Origin: Eubacteriales bacterium
Lineage (GTDB): Bacteria; Bacillota; Clostridia; Oscillospirales; CAG-382
Assembly (NCBI GenBank): GCA_028702135.1
Contig: JAQVPJ010000004.1
Location: forward strand, 61,112 to 125,111
Length of the DNA: 64,000 nt
Direction of reading: 5' to 3'
Positions 42,827-54,113 of this stretch are shown here, piece after piece. Both the position numbers and the translations under genes were made by a program. The notes beneath the pieces were generated by a model that was not told where the DNA came from, ran no database searches, and saw only the letters and a program-made list of their open reading frames with translations. Positions within the stretch are counted from its first letter, which is position 1. Each line of letters starts with the position of its first letter.

Positions 42827-44092
42827 TTACATCACCTCCGAAGGCTGCGAGATTCTTCCCGTTATTGCGCTTGCGGCAGCAACTGCCGGGCTTGCAAGAT
42901 AAACCTCGGACTCCGGGTGCCCCATTCTGCCGACAAAGTTTCTGTTTGTGGTTGCGACTGCTCTTTCGTTTTTTGCGAGTATGCCCATATGACCTCCGAG
43001 ACAGGGTCCGCAGGTCGGGGTGGAAACCGCCGCACCCGATTCGATAAATATTTTAAGAAGCCCCATCTCCATCGCGCGCAGATATATTTTTTGCGTCGCG
43101 GGGATTACTATAACTCGAACTCCGTCGGCAACTTTTTTCCCCTTCATAATCTCGGCGGCTTCAACCAAATCCTGAAGTCTTCCGTTAGTACACGAGCCGA
43201 TTACGACCTGATCTATCTTTATATCGCCTATCTCTCCGAAAGTTCTTGTGTTCTCCGGGAGGTGGGGAAACGCCACCGTCGGTTCAATCTCCGACAAATC
43301 TATCCTGTAAACCGCTGAGTATTCGGCATTCTCATCGGCTTTGTATATAACGGGCTCTTTGGCACCCACAGATTTCAGGAACTTTTTCGTAATCTCGTCA
43401 ACCTCGAAAATGCCGTTTTTCGCACCTGCTTCGATAGCCATATTAGCCATACAAAGCCTGTCGTCTATGGTAAGGTTTTTAAGCCCGTCGCCGGTAAACT
43501 CCATAGATTCATATAATGCACCCGATACTCCTATCATCCCAATAATATGCAGTATAACATCCTTGCCGGAAACCCATTTGCGTTTTTTGCCGGTCAGTTC
43601 AAACCTTATCGCCGGCGGCACCTTAAACCACGCTTTTCCGGTCGCCATGCCGCAAGCCATATCCGTCGAGCCGACTCCGGTCGAGAACGCTCCCAATGCA
43701 CCGTAGGTACAGGTATGAGAATCCGCACCTATGACGACATCCCCCGAGGTAACAAGCCCTCTTTCGGGCAGCAGAGCGTGCTCTACGCCCATATTGCCGC
43801 AATCGTAAAAGTTCTCTATTCCCATATCGCAGGCGAATTCCCTGCATTTTTTACTCTGTTCCGCCGCCTTTATATCCTTATTCGGCACGAAATGGTCCAT
43901 AACAAGCGAAATTTTCTTTTTATCAAAAACTCCGTTTACCGAGATTTTCCTGAACTCATTAATCGCCACGGGAGCGGTAATGTCATTGCCGAGAACCATA
44001 TCCACATCCGCAAGCAGCAGTTGTCCCGGCTCTACATAGGAAAGTCCGGAATGCGCCGCTAAAATCTTTTGCGTCATTGTCATTGCTTTCAT
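42827..44092 (-). CDS. leuC: 3-isopropylmalate dehydratase large subunit
   Basis: This 421-residue aconitase-family subunit carries a 4Fe-4S cluster. Cysteine motifs [13 protein letters not shown] near residue 300 and [14 protein letters not shown] near 360 give the ligands, and the active-site block is [19 protein letters not shown]. The length fits the archaeal/Clostridial LeuC type. It serves leucine synthesis, and isoleucine synthesis through citramalate, since cimA lies immediately upstream. Confidence 0.95.
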   Translation of the reverse strand: MKAMTMTQKILAAHSGLSYVEPGQLLLADVDMVLGNDITAPVAINEFRKISVNGVFDKKKISLVMDHFVPNKDIKAAEQSKKCREFACDMGIENFYDCGNMGVEHALLPERGLVTSGDVVIGADSHTCTYGALGAFSTGVGSTDMACGMATGKAWFKVPPAIRFELTGKKRKWVSGKDVILHIIGMIGVSGALYESMEFTGDGLKNLTIDDRLCMANMAIEAGAKNGIFEVDEITKKFLKSVGAKEPVIYKADENAEYSAVYRIDLSEIEPTVAFPHLPENTRTFGEIGDIKIDQVVIGSCTNGRLQDLVEAAEIMKGKKVADGVRVIVIPATQKIYLRAMEMGLLKIFIESGAAVSTPTCGPCLGGHMGILAKNERAVATTNRNFVGRMGHPESEVYLASPAVAAASAITGRISQPSEVM

Positions 44093-44108
44093 GCTTCTAC
44101 CCTTTCTT

Positions 44109-45680
44109 TTATAGCTTGCTGAGCTTGTATTCTATCGAATCCACCAACGCGGTTATACTCGCTTCAATGATATCGTTGGATACTCCGATGGTAGTCCAGC
44201 TATGTGTATCGTCCGCGGTCTCTATAAGCACGCGCACCTTTGCCGCAGTCGTGCTGTTCTCCTCCAGAACACGCACCTTATAATCGGTAAGCTGAATGTC
44301 CTTAATGGCGGGAAAGAATACGGTGAGCGATTTTCTGAGCGCAAGGTCGAGTGCGTTGACCGGGCCGTTGCCCATTGCGGCAGCTATTTCCTCTTTTCCG
44401 TTGACCTCGATTTTCACCGTTGCCGAAGCGGACATACCGCCCTCCGGTATCGGAAAATCTCCCATAGTTTTATATAAAACAAGCTTGAAATGCGGCTTAT
44501 ATTTTTTCAGTACCCGTTTTACAAGCAGTTCAAAGCTCGCATCCGCCGCCTCAAAGTGATAGCCGTAATGCTCCATTTCCTTTAGTTTTTCAAGTATTTC
44601 GGCAGCTTCCGGCGAATCTTTTTTCAGCTCCGGTGCAATAGAAGCCGCCTTTGCGAGCAGGGTACTCCTGCCCGAAACCTCGCTCATCAAAAACTTTCGC
44701 TTGTTGCCGACCGCCTCGGGCAGTATATGCTCAAAGCTGCTGTTCACCTTCAGAACACCGTCGATATGCATTCCGCCCTTGTGCGCAAATGCGCTTTTTC
44801 CGACATACGGGCGGTTGTTGTCTATCTGAGTGTTTGCAATCTCAGCTATCCGCCTTGTTGTTATAAAAAGGCTTTCAAGCTCTCCGCCGCACTCGTAATT
44901 AGCTTTTAGCTTGAGATTCGGAATGATTACACTCAAATCTGCATTTCCGCAGCGTTCACCGATTCCGATAAAGGTTCCCTGAACCTGCTCACAGCCCGCA
45001 CCGACTGCAAGCATAGAGTTTGCCACAGCGCAGCCGGCATCATTATGACAATGAATAGACAGCTTCGCAAATGGAAACAGCTCCTTGACCGCCCCGGTTA
45101 TTCTGTAAACCTCGTCCGGGAGAGTTCCCCCGTTGGTATCGCATAATGCGACTGTATCCGCACCGCTCTCAATTGCCGCCTGCAAAACCTTCATCGCATA
45201 TATATCGTGAGCCTTATAGCCGTCAAAGAAATGCTCGGCGTCGAATATGACGTATTTTCCCTTGGATTTTAAATAACTCACTGTTTCGGAAACGAGCTCG
45301 ATATTGTCACGCAGAGATACTTTCAGTATTTCTGTGACATGCAAGTCCCACGTTTTTCCGAATACACAGACGACCTCCGTGTTTGCTTCGAGAAGAGATT
45401 TAATGTTCGCGTCATCCTGTGGACGAACACCCTTGCGACAGGTGCTGCCGAAGGCGCAGAGCTTTGCGTTTTTCAGTTCGAGTTTGGAAACCTGCTTGAA
45501 AAAATCCATATCCTTTGGATTTGAGCCGGGGTTTCCCGCCTCGATGAAATCCACGCCGAAGGCATCGAGGCTTTTTACAATATTCAGTTTGTCATTTACA
45601 GAAAACGATATTCCCTCTCCCTGTGCACCGTCACGCAGTGTGGAATCCAGTATCTCTATACGACGCTTTTCCATATACAT
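44109..45680 (-). CDS. cimA: (R)-citramalate synthase
   Basis: This 523-residue enzyme condenses pyruvate and acetyl-CoA to citramalate, the entry to isoleucine without threonine. The HMGL-like catalytic domain starts with [18 protein letters not shown], has the metal-binding [17 protein letters not shown] near residue 205, and ends in a LeuA-type allosteric domain (about residues 400-520), the site of isoleucine feedback in the family. The form [10 protein letters not shown], not GEQAPG..., separates it from LeuA. Its presence between leuA and leuC indicates that LeuCDB serve both pathways. Confidence 0.9.
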   Translation of the reverse strand: MYMEKRRIEILDSTLRDGAQGEGISFSVNDKLNIVKSLDAFGVDFIEAGNPGSNPKDMDFFKQVSKLELKNAKLCAFGSTCRKGVRPQDDANIKSLLEANTEVVCVFGKTWDLHVTEILKVSLRDNIELVSETVSYLKSKGKYVIFDAEHFFDGYKAHDIYAMKVLQAAIESGADTVALCDTNGGTLPDEVYRITGAVKELFPFAKLSIHCHNDAGCAVANSMLAVGAGCEQVQGTFIGIGERCGNADLSVIIPNLKLKANYECGGELESLFITTRRIAEIANTQIDNNRPYVGKSAFAHKGGMHIDGVLKVNSSFEHILPEAVGNKRKFLMSEVSGRSTLLAKAASIAPELKKDSPEAAEILEKLKEMEHYGYHFEAADASFELLVKRVLKKYKPHFKLVLYKTMGDFPIPEGGMSASATVKIEVNGKEEIAAAMGNGPVNALDLALRKSLTVFFPAIKDIQLTDYKVRVLEENSTTAAKVRVLIETADDTHSWTTIGVSNDIIEASITALVDSIEYKLSKL

Positions 45681-45713
45681 GTCACTTCCCGATAAGAATT
45701 ATTATGCTTTTTG

Positions 45714-47222
45714 TTACTCCAGCTCTATCAGCTTGTTTATTCCGTTTATATATGCGAGTATGCTCGATTCTATAATATTTGTCGAAAGTCCCCTGCCCGT
45801 AACCGTCCTGCTGCCCGATCTGAGCTTTATGGTTACCTCTCCGAGCGCATCGTTGCCGTCCGAAACCGAATGGATATCGTAATTCAACAGCTCCGTGCAG
45901 AGATTGTTGGTAATTTTGTCGATAGCATTGTATGCTGCGTTTATCGGACCGTCTCCGAGAGAAACCTTCTCCATTATGACGCCGTCCCTGCTCATCTTTA
46001 TTACGCATACGGAAGATTCCGTCTGCGAGGTATGCACGTCGAACGACTCAAGCTTGTAGGTTCCGGAGGTACGCTCCCTGTTATATACCATCGCCTCAAG
46101 ATCGCTGTCGGATATATACTTCCTCTTGTCCGAGAGGTCTTTAACCTTTTCATAATAAGATGAAAGCTCCTCTTCGGTAAACTTGTAACCCATTTCGGTC
46201 AACCTGTCTGCGATGGCGTGTTTGCCGGAATGCTTGCCGATAACAAGTTTGCTCTTTGTTATTCCGATATCCTCCGCTTTCATAATCTCATAGGTCTCAC
46301 GTGCCGCAAGAACACCGTGCTGATGAATTCCGGATTCATGGGCAAAGGCGTTTCTTCCCACTATCGGTTTATTGATCGCTGCGGACTGACCGATTATATT
46401 ATATACCATCCTGCTGGTTCTGTTTATCTGCTTTGTGTTGATTTTCGTGTATCCGCCGAAAAGTCCGCCGCGCGTCCTGATAGCCATTACAATCTCTTCG
46501 AGCGCTGCGTTTCCGGCACGCTCTCCGAGGCCGTTTACGGTACATTCCACCTGTGTTGCTCCCGCCCTGACGCCGGAAAGCGAATTCGCCACCGCCATGC
46601 CCAAATCGTTATGGCAATGCACCGACACGTCGACCCTGTCAAATCCATCGACCTGCTCATACAGGTATTTGATAAGATTATACATCTCCTCCGGAAGCGA
46701 ATAACCCACCGTATCGGGAACATTTATAACCGTCGCTCCGGCTTTTATTGCCGTATCAAAGACCCTTACAAGAAATTCCGGCTCACTTCGTGTTGCATCC
46801 TCTGCGGAAAATTCGACGTTACCGCAGAGACTGTGCGCATATGAAACCGCATTTTTTACATTCTCAAGAACCTGCTCGGGTTTCATTTTAAGCTTATACT
46901 CCATATGTATGGGCGAGGTTGCGATAAACGTATGTATACGGGGAGATACGGCGTGCTTTATTGCATTATATGCGGCATCTATATCCCCCTGCACCGCCCT
47001 TGCAAGCGCTGCCACCTGTGAGTCCTTTATGTTTTTTGCTATCATCTCCACCGATGAGAACGCTCCGGGTGAGCTTATGGGAAAACCCGCCTCCATGCAG
47101 TCAACGCCGAGGGATTCGAGCTGTTTTGCAATCTCTAATTTCTCCGCAGGGTTCATGCTGCAGTGCGGAGCCTGCTCCCCGTCACGCAGGGTAGTATCGA
47201 ATATTTTAATATGTCTTTCCAT
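45714..47222 (-). CDS. leuA: 2-isopropylmalate synthase
   Basis: This 502-residue enzyme commits ketoisovalerate and acetyl-CoA to leucine. It opens with [18 protein letters not shown], has [16 protein letters not shown] near residue 200 for metal binding, and a C-terminal allosteric domain (about 380-500) with [15 protein letters not shown] for leucine feedback inhibition. It lies 33 nt upstream of cimA and 27 nt downstream of ilvD. Length and order are normal. Confidence 0.95.
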   Translation of the reverse strand: MERHIKIFDTTLRDGEQAPHCSMNPAEKLEIAKQLESLGVDCMEAGFPISSPGAFSSVEMIAKNIKDSQVAALARAVQGDIDAAYNAIKHAVSPRIHTFIATSPIHMEYKLKMKPEQVLENVKNAVSYAHSLCGNVEFSAEDATRSEPEFLVRVFDTAIKAGATVINVPDTVGYSLPEEMYNLIKYLYEQVDGFDRVDVSVHCHNDLGMAVANSLSGVRAGATQVECTVNGLGERAGNAALEEIVMAIRTRGGLFGGYTKINTKQINRTSRMVYNIIGQSAAINKPIVGRNAFAHESGIHQHGVLAARETYEIMKAEDIGITKSKLVIGKHSGKHAIADRLTEMGYKFTEEELSSYYEKVKDLSDKRKYISDSDLEAMVYNRERTSGTYKLESFDVHTSQTESSVCVIKMSRDGVIMEKVSLGDGPINAAYNAIDKITNNLCTELLNYDIHSVSDGNDALGEVTIKLRSGSRTVTGRGLSTNIIESSILAYINGINKLIELE

Positions 47223-47249
47223 AATCAGCCTCTAATCCTAATTAATAAA

Positions 47250-48926
47250 TCAGACTATAACCGCGCCTTTATCGGCGGAGGATACATTCCTGGCGTATCG
47301 AGCGATATAGCCCTTAAGGTTCTTTTTGATTTTTATTTCTGTGGTATTTTTTCTCTGTGCGAGGGTTTCTTCGTCTACCAAAAGATCGATCCTGTTGTTC
47401 GGAATATCTATGGAAATAATATCACCCTCTTGAATGTATGCAATCATTCCGCCCTTGGCGGCTTCGGGCGAGATATGTCCGATAGCGGCACCACGGGTCG
47501 CGCCGGAAAAGCGTCCGTCTGTTATCAGAGCCACTTCCCTGTCAAGACCCATTCCCGCTATGGCGGAAGTAGGAGTCAGCATCTCGCGCATTCCGGGTCC
47601 TCCCGAAGGTCCCTCATAGCGGATAACGACGACATCGCCGCTAACGATTTTCCCGCCGTATATCGCCGAAACAGCCTCCTCCTCGCTGTCGAACACCCTT
47701 GCTCTGCCCTTATGAACGAGCATCTCGGGTGCGACCGCACTCTGCTTGACCACCGCCCCGTCCGGCGCAATCGAGCCATACAGCACTGCGATTCCGCCAA
47801 ATGTTGAATACGGGTTCCCGACAGTTCTGATAACGTCATTTCTTGTTATGTGGAAGCACTCACCATCGATCATCCCTCCGAGTGTAAGCCCCATCGCTGT
47901 CATTGCGCTGCCATCGATCAAACCGGCTCTTTTCAGCTCCCACAACACTCTGTAAACCCCGCCTGCAGCATAGAGATCCTGCATATGATGCACTCCCGAC
48001 GGTGCAAGCTTGCATAAATTAGGTGTTTTTTTGCTGATTTCGTTGATAATATCGAGATCAAGATCAACCTCAGCCTCGTTTGCTATTGCCATGAGGTGCA
48101 GAACCGAGTTTGTAGAGCATCCGAGTGCCATATCGAGTGTAAGTGCGTTTCTGAACGCTTTTTCCGTAAGTATATCCCTCGGGTGAACATCCTTTTTCAA
48201 GGTATCCATTATCGTTTCGCCCGCTTTTTTGGCAAGCCTTATGCGTTTTGAATATACAGCGGGTATGGTTCCGTTGCCGGACAATGCAATTCCAAGCGCT
48301 TCACAGAGGCAGTTCATCGAATTCGCCGTGAACATACCCGAGCATGAGCCGCAGCCGGGACAACAGTTGTCCTCGATATATGACAGCTCTTTTTCATCTA
48401 TCATATCGTTTTTATAAGCGCCGACTGCCTCAAATGCGCTGTTCAAGTCAAGACATTTCCCACCGCCATCCTCAAGAGATAGCATCGGACCTCCCGAAAC
48501 GAACACAGCGGGAATATTCATTCTTACAGCCGCCATAAGCATCGCGGGTACTATTTTGTCGCAGTTGGGTATGAAAACCAAGCCGTCAAAACAATGCGCC
48601 ATGCACATACATTCAATGCTGTCGGCGATGACCTCTCTTGAAGCCAGCGAATATTTCATTCCCTCATGCCCCATAGCAATCCCGTCGCAGACACCGATGA
48701 CGTTGAATTCCGCAGGCGTTCCGCCGGCCGATAGAACACCGTCTTTTACTGCCCTTGCAATTTCTTTCAGGTGTATATGTCCCGGAACAATCTCATTGAA
48801 GGAGTTTACTATCCCTATAAGAGGTCTTTCGATTTGGGTGTCTGTGTAACCTATCGCTTTGAGAAGGGAACGCTGGGGAGCTCTCTCTGTTCCTTTTTTT
48901 ATCATATCGCTGCGCATAATTCTCAT
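47250..48926 (-). CDS. ilvD: Dihydroxy-acid dehydratase
   Basis: This 558-residue Fe-S dehydratase makes the 2-keto acid precursors of valine and isoleucine. Cluster cysteines lie in [13 protein letters not shown] near residue 120 and [20 protein letters not shown] near 190, with the C-terminal [20 protein letters not shown] block. GGAG lies 3 nt before the ATG used and 12 nt before a second in-frame ATG (MRSDMIKK), so the start could be 9 nt later. The cluster type is oxygen-sensitive, in keeping with an anaerobe. Confidence 0.95.
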   Translation of the reverse strand: MRIMRSDMIKKGTERAPQRSLLKAIGYTDTQIERPLIGIVNSFNEIVPGHIHLKEIARAVKDGVLSAGGTPAEFNVIGVCDGIAMGHEGMKYSLASREVIADSIECMCMAHCFDGLVFIPNCDKIVPAMLMAAVRMNIPAVFVSGGPMLSLEDGGGKCLDLNSAFEAVGAYKNDMIDEKELSYIEDNCCPGCGSCSGMFTANSMNCLCEALGIALSGNGTIPAVYSKRIRLAKKAGETIMDTLKKDVHPRDILTEKAFRNALTLDMALGCSTNSVLHLMAIANEAEVDLDLDIINEISKKTPNLCKLAPSGVHHMQDLYAAGGVYRVLWELKRAGLIDGSAMTAMGLTLGGMIDGECFHITRNDVIRTVGNPYSTFGGIAVLYGSIAPDGAVVKQSAVAPEMLVHKGRARVFDSEEEAVSAIYGGKIVSGDVVVIRYEGPSGGPGMREMLTPTSAIAGMGLDREVALITDGRFSGATRGAAIGHISPEAAKGGMIAYIQEGDIISIDIPNNRIDLLVDEETLAQRKNTTEIKIKKNLKGYIARYARNVSSADKGAVIV

Positions 48927-48983
48927 TTGCTCCTTGTTATGTATTTATGAAAACACCGTGCGGTCTTTCGTGATTTTTTTGAA

Positions 48984-49997
<1,014 letters not shown>

Positions 49998-50005
49998 TCA
50001 GATTT

Positions 50006-50524
50006 TTATTCAAAGCGGTCTTCATCGCCGGAAAGTGATGTTACTCCCCTGTTCACTGCAAGTGCGCCCGCTCTGCACATCTCAATTATTCCGTACTCGG
50101 AAGCAAACCTTATAAAAGCATCTAACTTCGCCGATTCGCCGGTTATTTCCACGGTCATGGAATCCATATTGAAATCGACTACCTTTCCCCTGAAGATATT
50201 AACCGACTCGACTATCTCGCTTCTTGTCTGCTTTTTAACCTTGATTTTTATTAGCAGATGCTCCCGCAGCACCGTCTCGTCGGGGGGCAGGATCTCGACC
50301 TTTTTTACATCATGCAGCTTCTCAAGCTGCTTGACAATCTGCTCACGCACGCAGTCGTCTCCTCTTGCAATTATCGTCATTCTTGAAAAAGCGGGGTTCT
50401 CGGTCACGCCTACATTCAAGCTGTCTATATTATAGTTCCTCCTCGAGAACAAGCCCGAGATCCGTGACAGTACACCTGCGTGGTTGGAAACCAAAACACC
50501 TAAAACAAACTGTTTATCGAACAT
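50006..50524 (-). CDS. ilvN: Acetolactate synthase small (regulatory) subunit
   Basis: This 172-residue subunit has an N-terminal ACT domain (LGVLVSNHAGVLSRISGLFSRRNYNIDSL) that binds valine for feedback inhibition and a second ACT-like C-terminal domain. It regulates and stabilises the catalytic subunit encoded 42 nt upstream. The length is that of the ilvH/ilvN type in Firmicutes. Confidence 0.95.
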   Translation of the reverse strand: MFDKQFVLGVLVSNHAGVLSRISGLFSRRNYNIDSLNVGVTENPAFSRMTIIARGDDCVREQIVKQLEKLHDVKKVEILPPDETVLREHLLIKIKVKKQTRSEIVESVNIFRGKVVDFNMDSMTVEITGESAKLDAFIRFASEYGIIEMCRAGALAVNRGVTSLSGDEDRFE

Positions 50525-50566
50525 TTTTATTACCGCCTTTATTTGTAAATTATGAGATATATTATA

Positions 50567-52228
50567 TTATTCGATGATGATATTGTCAAATGACGCGCCC
50601 GGAGGTATCATCGGCAGAACTCTCTCGTTCATGTCTATCATGACGTCTATTACGGTTGGGGTTTTTTCGGAAAAGGCCTTTTTCAGCGCATCATCAAGAC
50701 TGTTAATGTCCGATGCTCTGAATCCCTTTGCTCCGAACGCATCGGCTATCTTTACAAAGTCGGTTTTCCGGTTAAGCGTTGTCTCCGAATAATGCTTTTC
50801 ATAAAAACTCGTCTGCCATTGTCTTACCATCCCTAAAACGCCGTTGTTGAATATTATGACGACTAAAGGAAGCTCATTTGATACAGCGGTTGCAAGCTCG
50901 TTCAGGTTCATACCAAAGCTGCCGTCTCCGGTAAACAGTACGGTTCTTACACCTCCAGCACCGATGCACCCGCCGATTGCTGCACCCATACCGAATCCCA
51001 TTGTGCCGAGTCCGCCGGAGGTTAAAAACCTCCTCGGTTTTCTCTGCCTGCAATACTGCGATGCCCACATCTGATGCTGTCCTACATCGGTAGCGATAAC
51101 AACATTCCCGTCGGTGTATTCCATAACTTTTTCGACTATATCCTTAGGGTGCAGCCTGCCATCGGTGTGGAAATGCGATGTTTCGGTTATGCGCATATCC
51201 TCTACCTTCTGCATCCACTCGGGATGATGCTGCTTTTCGAGCTTATTGAGAAGCGCGCACAAAGTTTTTTTGACATCTGCGTTAATGCTGTGACAGGAGT
51301 TAATATTCTTGTTTATTTCAGCAGGGTCGATATCGATATGAACAACCCTCGCTTTTTGAGTATATTTCGCTTTATTCCCAGTCGCCCTGTCGCTGAACCT
51401 TACGCCAACCGCGATGATAAGATCAGCTTCGGCGTTCGATTTTATGGAAGCGAATCTCCCGTGCATGCCCGTCATACCGAGATTATACCTGTTCTCGGAG
51501 GGAACTGCCGATAATCCCATCATAGAAAAACCTATCGGCGCATCGATACGCTCCGCTAACTGCTCAACCTCCCTGCCCGCGCCCGATATGACAACACCGC
51601 CTCCGCAATATATATACGGTTGTTTTGATTCCTCTATTATTTTTACAGCTTCCCTGACAGCTTTTTCATCAGGCTCCTTCTGCTCCTTCGGTCTGCACAC
51701 GGGAACCGGAGCATATTCGCAGAACTGCTTTTGAACGTCCTTAGGAACATCGATAAGCACCGGACCGGGGCGGCCGGACTTTGCAATCATAAAAGCTTCT
51801 CGTACAACATCGGCAAGCTCTGTAACATCCTTTACAATATAATTATGCTTTGTGATCGGCATAGTAATTCCCGTCGTGTCGACTTCCTGAAAGCTGTCCT
51901 TTCCCAAAAGCGTGGAATCTACATTTCCTGTTATCGCTACCATCGGAGTAGAATCGAGATATGCGTTGGCAATACCGGTAACAAGATTAGTCGCCCCGGG
52001 GCCGGAGGTTGCGATTACAACGCCGACTTTGCCGGAAACCCTTGCATAACCGTCCGCAGCATGAGCAGCACCCTGCTCGTGAGCGGTTAATATATGATGA
52101 ATCCGATCACGTTTTTTATAAAGCTCATCATAAATATTCAAAACGCTTCCGCCGGGATAGCCAAACACGGTATCGCATCCCTGCTCTATCAAAGTTTCGA
52201 TAATGATTTGTGCGCCGGATATTTTCAT
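50567..52228 (-). CDS. ilvB: Acetolactate synthase large (catalytic) subunit
   Basis: This 553-residue thiamine diphosphate enzyme condenses two pyruvates, or pyruvate and 2-ketobutyrate. The N-terminal part has FGYPGGSVLNIYDEL and the catalytic Glu in AHEQGAAHAADGYARVSGK (near residue 50); the cofactor motif is TGDGSFGMNLNELATAVSN near 430, with NNGVLGMVRQWQ after it. It is the first structural gene of the operon and lies just behind an attenuator hairpin. GGTGG lies 4 nt before the ATG. Confidence 0.96.
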   Translation of the reverse strand: MKISGAQIIIETLIEQGCDTVFGYPGGSVLNIYDELYKKRDRIHHILTAHEQGAAHAADGYARVSGKVGVVIATSGPGATNLVTGIANAYLDSTPMVAITGNVDSTLLGKDSFQEVDTTGITMPITKHNYIVKDVTELADVVREAFMIAKSGRPGPVLIDVPKDVQKQFCEYAPVPVCRPKEQKEPDEKAVREAVKIIEESKQPYIYCGGGVVISGAGREVEQLAERIDAPIGFSMMGLSAVPSENRYNLGMTGMHGRFASIKSNAEADLIIAVGVRFSDRATGNKAKYTQKARVVHIDIDPAEINKNINSCHSINADVKKTLCALLNKLEKQHHPEWMQKVEDMRITETSHFHTDGRLHPKDIVEKVMEYTDGNVVIATDVGQHQMWASQYCRQRKPRRFLTSGGLGTMGFGMGAAIGGCIGAGGVRTVLFTGDGSFGMNLNELATAVSNELPLVVIIFNNGVLGMVRQWQTSFYEKHYSETTLNRKTDFVKIADAFGAKGFRASDINSLDDALKKAFSEKTPTVIDVMIDMNERVLPMIPPGASFDNIIIE

Positions 52229-52251
52229 TTTTCCACCAATCCTTTCAGATT

Positions 52252-52284
52252 AAAAAAAATCCTGCAGTTAATTACACTGCAGGA
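52252..52284 (-). terminator. Attenuator terminator before ilvB
   Basis: On the minus strand, the perfect 9-bp stem TCCTGCAGT/ACTGCAGGA (7-nt loop) is followed by eight T. It lies between the leader peptide and ilvB, 23 nt before the ilvB start, so it can end transcription before the operon. Confidence 0.85.
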
Positions 52285-52337
52285 GTTCTGATTTTTTCTA
52301 TAATCTTGTCGATTCCGCCGATACTGCCGATTTCGCT

Positions 52338-52466
52338 CTATCGGTTTAGTCTTCTTGATTTATCCTCAGTATAATTATTAAAAAAAGCGCCGTCAATTAT
52401 GTCTAGCTTAATCACAGATAGACTGACGACGACGACAATAATTATATATGCGGAAAAACCAAACAT
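52338..52466 (-). CDS. ilv operon leader peptide rich in Ile/Val/Leu
   Basis: This is a 42-codon frame with GAGGA 6 nt before its ATG. It encodes a run YIIIVVVVSLSVIKLDII in residues 7-24: six isoleucines, five valines and two leucines, including three Ile followed by four Val codons in a row (ATA ATT ATT GTC GTC GTC GTC). Such runs are the sensing element of branched-chain amino acid attenuators, where ribosome stalling changes the folding of the RNA. It lies between the operon promoter and the attenuator hairpin. It ends in TAG inside a region able to form a further hairpin. The peptide itself probably has no function. Confidence 0.8.
   Translation of the reverse strand: MFGFSAYIIIVVVVSLSVIKLDIIDGAFFNNYTEDKSRRLNR
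52380..52428 (-). terminator. Second terminator-like hairpin inside the leader frame
   Basis: On the minus strand the arms CGTCA/TGACG and GTCTA/TAGAC stack with a 5-nt bulge, then GCGC and seven T (52380-52386). The stem overlaps the Val and Leu codons of the leader peptide, so a translating ribosome would open it. Confidence 0.5.
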
Positions 52467-52496
52467 TTCCATTCCTCACGAAAAATTATTTTTCTC

Positions 52497-52525
52497 ATTG
52501 TAACACGGAGATTTAAGTTTGTCAA
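52497..52525 (-). promoter_or_regulatory. Promoter of the ilv-leu operon
   Basis: On the minus strand, TTGACA (52520-52525) and TACAAT (52497-52502) are 17 nt apart, 31 nt upstream of the leader ATG. This is close to consensus, as expected for an operon controlled by attenuation after initiation. Confidence 0.85.
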
Positions 52526-52576
52526 TACAAATTTATAATTTTTTTATTTTTATTCGCGTATTTGTATAAAAAACCA

Positions 52577-53029
52577 CTATTTATGCTCTTTAATTACCTC
52601 GTCCATAATCTCAGCCGCATCAAAAACAAAGCGTTCGCAGGGACGGGTCTTGTAATAATCATCTGTTCTTTTGCCGGGTATGGGTAGGCTATGCTTTTCG
52701 CTTAAATCGAGAAGCTCACGGCAGATAATCGTGCCGTTTTTCTCCCTGAACCGCCTCGCAAGCTCCTGAATCAAGGCGTAATGACATGCTTTTTCCTCAT
52801 CATTTCGGGGGTCGTCGGTTCCGTACTTTATACCCGCAATCATAAATATTGCACTTACGGCGCCGCATACCTCGCGAAGTCTTCCCATCCCTCCGCCGAA
52901 CGAGGAGGTCAGCTTCAGCGCGGTTTTTTTGTCCATGCTTGTTTCGTCAGCAAAAGCAAGAAAGGTAGCCTGAGCGCAGTTATACCCCTTTCTGAATAGT
53001 TCGGCTGCTTTTTCAGCGTGAGTTGACAT
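52577..53029 (-). CDS. C_GCAxxG_C_C family (redox-associated) protein
   Basis: This 150-residue protein belongs to the C_GCAxxG_C_C family, whose pattern is seen as YNCAQATFLAF (C18), SSFGGGMGRLREVCGAVSA (the GCAxxG part, residues about 43-62) and later CHYAL and CREL cysteines. These proteins often occur next to redox enzymes or transporters in anaerobes and may hold an Fe-S or heme-like centre; the function is unknown. It follows the sensor kinase gene by 3 nt, so it is likely the last gene of that operon. Confidence 0.88.
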   Translation of the reverse strand: MSTHAEKAAELFRKGYNCAQATFLAFADETSMDKKTALKLTSSFGGGMGRLREVCGAVSAIFMIAGIKYGTDDPRNDEEKACHYALIQELARRFREKNGTIICRELLDLSEKHSLPIPGKRTDDYYKTRPCERFVFDAAEIMDEVIKEHK

Positions 53030-53031
53030 AA

Positions 53032-54099
53032 TTATTCTCCATTAGAATTATTTGGCAGGATAACCGTAAAAACCGAGCCCCTGCCCTGCTCGCTTTCCAC
53101 CTTGACTTGACCACCGTAAAGCTCGGTAATCTTCTTTACCAGAGCCAGACCGAGACCGTTGCCCGCATATTCGCTTGCGGAGGATGTCCTGTAAAATTTG
53201 CTGAAAATACGCTCTGTGTCCTCTTTTCGGATTCCTATACCGTCATCAGAAACCTTTACCGTTACAGACCCGTTTATTTCCGAAACATCAACGGAAACCG
53301 TACCGCCTTTTCCGGTAAACTTCATAGCGTTTTCGAGTAAATTCTGCCATAAATGAAAGAGAAGTCCCTCGTTTCCGTAATAATAGGCGATGTCCATATT
53401 TATCGTTAACAAAAGTTCCTTTTTGCTCCATAACGGTTCGAGGAAAAGAATTATCCTTCTTATCTGCTCGTCAATGCGGAACCGCTTGTTCTCGCTTATT
53501 ATCTCCTGACTCTCAAGCTTTGAGAGCATAAGTATGTTGTTTATATGCTCCGAGAGCTTTTGTGTGCTTTCCTTGAGCTGTTCCGCATATTCCTTCTTTT
53601 CCTCGCTACTTGCCCTCTCGTCTTGAATTAGTGCGGCAAGCCCCTCTATTGTCGCTACAGGTGTTTTAAGCTCATGTGATACATTGATAATAAAGTCGCT
53701 CTTGAGCGCATCCGTTCCTTTCAGCTCCTTGATCATTTTGTTAAAATCAAAAGCGAGCTCCCGCAGTTCCTTTATTTTATAATCACCCTTGATTTCTATA
53801 TCAAAGTTCCCCTTTACAATCTCTTTTGTTGCTGCGCTTATCTCAACCAGGGGACGGAATATCTTCTTTGCTAAAACAAATGTAATCGCAGTTGAAATTA
53901 TGACGCTTGACAGCAGAAAAACCACTACCGTAAGAGTCGGTCTGTTCATCTGCAGCAAAAGCAATTCTCTTTTTACAAAAAACAAAAAGGGAGTGGCGAG
54001 CAACAACGCGGTAATCAACATCGCGCCGAAGGTGAACGCAACGAATCTTAACCATATCTTGCTTATCCTTTTATTGAACCTGATCGAACGATTTTTCAA
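53032..54099 (-). CDS. Two-component sensor histidine kinase
   Basis: This 355-residue membrane kinase has two membrane segments (residues about 17-39 and 51-75) with a very short loop between them. A HAMP domain (about 76-130), the phospho-acceptor region FIINVSHELKTPVATIEGL (His near 143) and the ATPase domain with LLENAMKFTGKG (N box), VSDDGIGIRKED (G1) and GNGLGLALVKKI (G2) follow. With almost no external domain it probably senses within or near the membrane. It lies 14 nt after the response regulator. Confidence 0.92.
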   Translation of the reverse strand: MKNRSIRFNKRISKIWLRFVAFTFGAMLITALLLATPFLFFVKRELLLLQMNRPTLTVVVFLLSSVIISTAITFVLAKKIFRPLVEISAATKEIVKGNFDIEIKGDYKIKELRELAFDFNKMIKELKGTDALKSDFIINVSHELKTPVATIEGLAALIQDERASSEEKKEYAEQLKESTQKLSEHINNILMLSKLESQEIISENKRFRIDEQIRRIILFLEPLWSKKELLLTINMDIAYYYGNEGLLFHLWQNLLENAMKFTGKGGTVSVDVSEINGSVTVKVSDDGIGIRKEDTERIFSKFYRTSSASEYAGNGLGLALVKKITELYGGQVKVESEQGRGSVFTVILPNNSNGE

Positions 54100-54113
54100 A
54101 ATCCTACCATCCC

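Noticed and set aside
46218..46844. Long plus-strand frames inside leuA, ilvD, leuC and ilvB
   Set aside because: These lie opposite strongly conserved biosynthetic genes and arise from codon bias; none has a recognisable domain or start site.
52229..52500. T-box or amino acid riboswitch upstream of ilvB
   Set aside because: I found no T-box sequence or specifier loop. The leader peptide with Ile/Val codons and terminator explains the region better.
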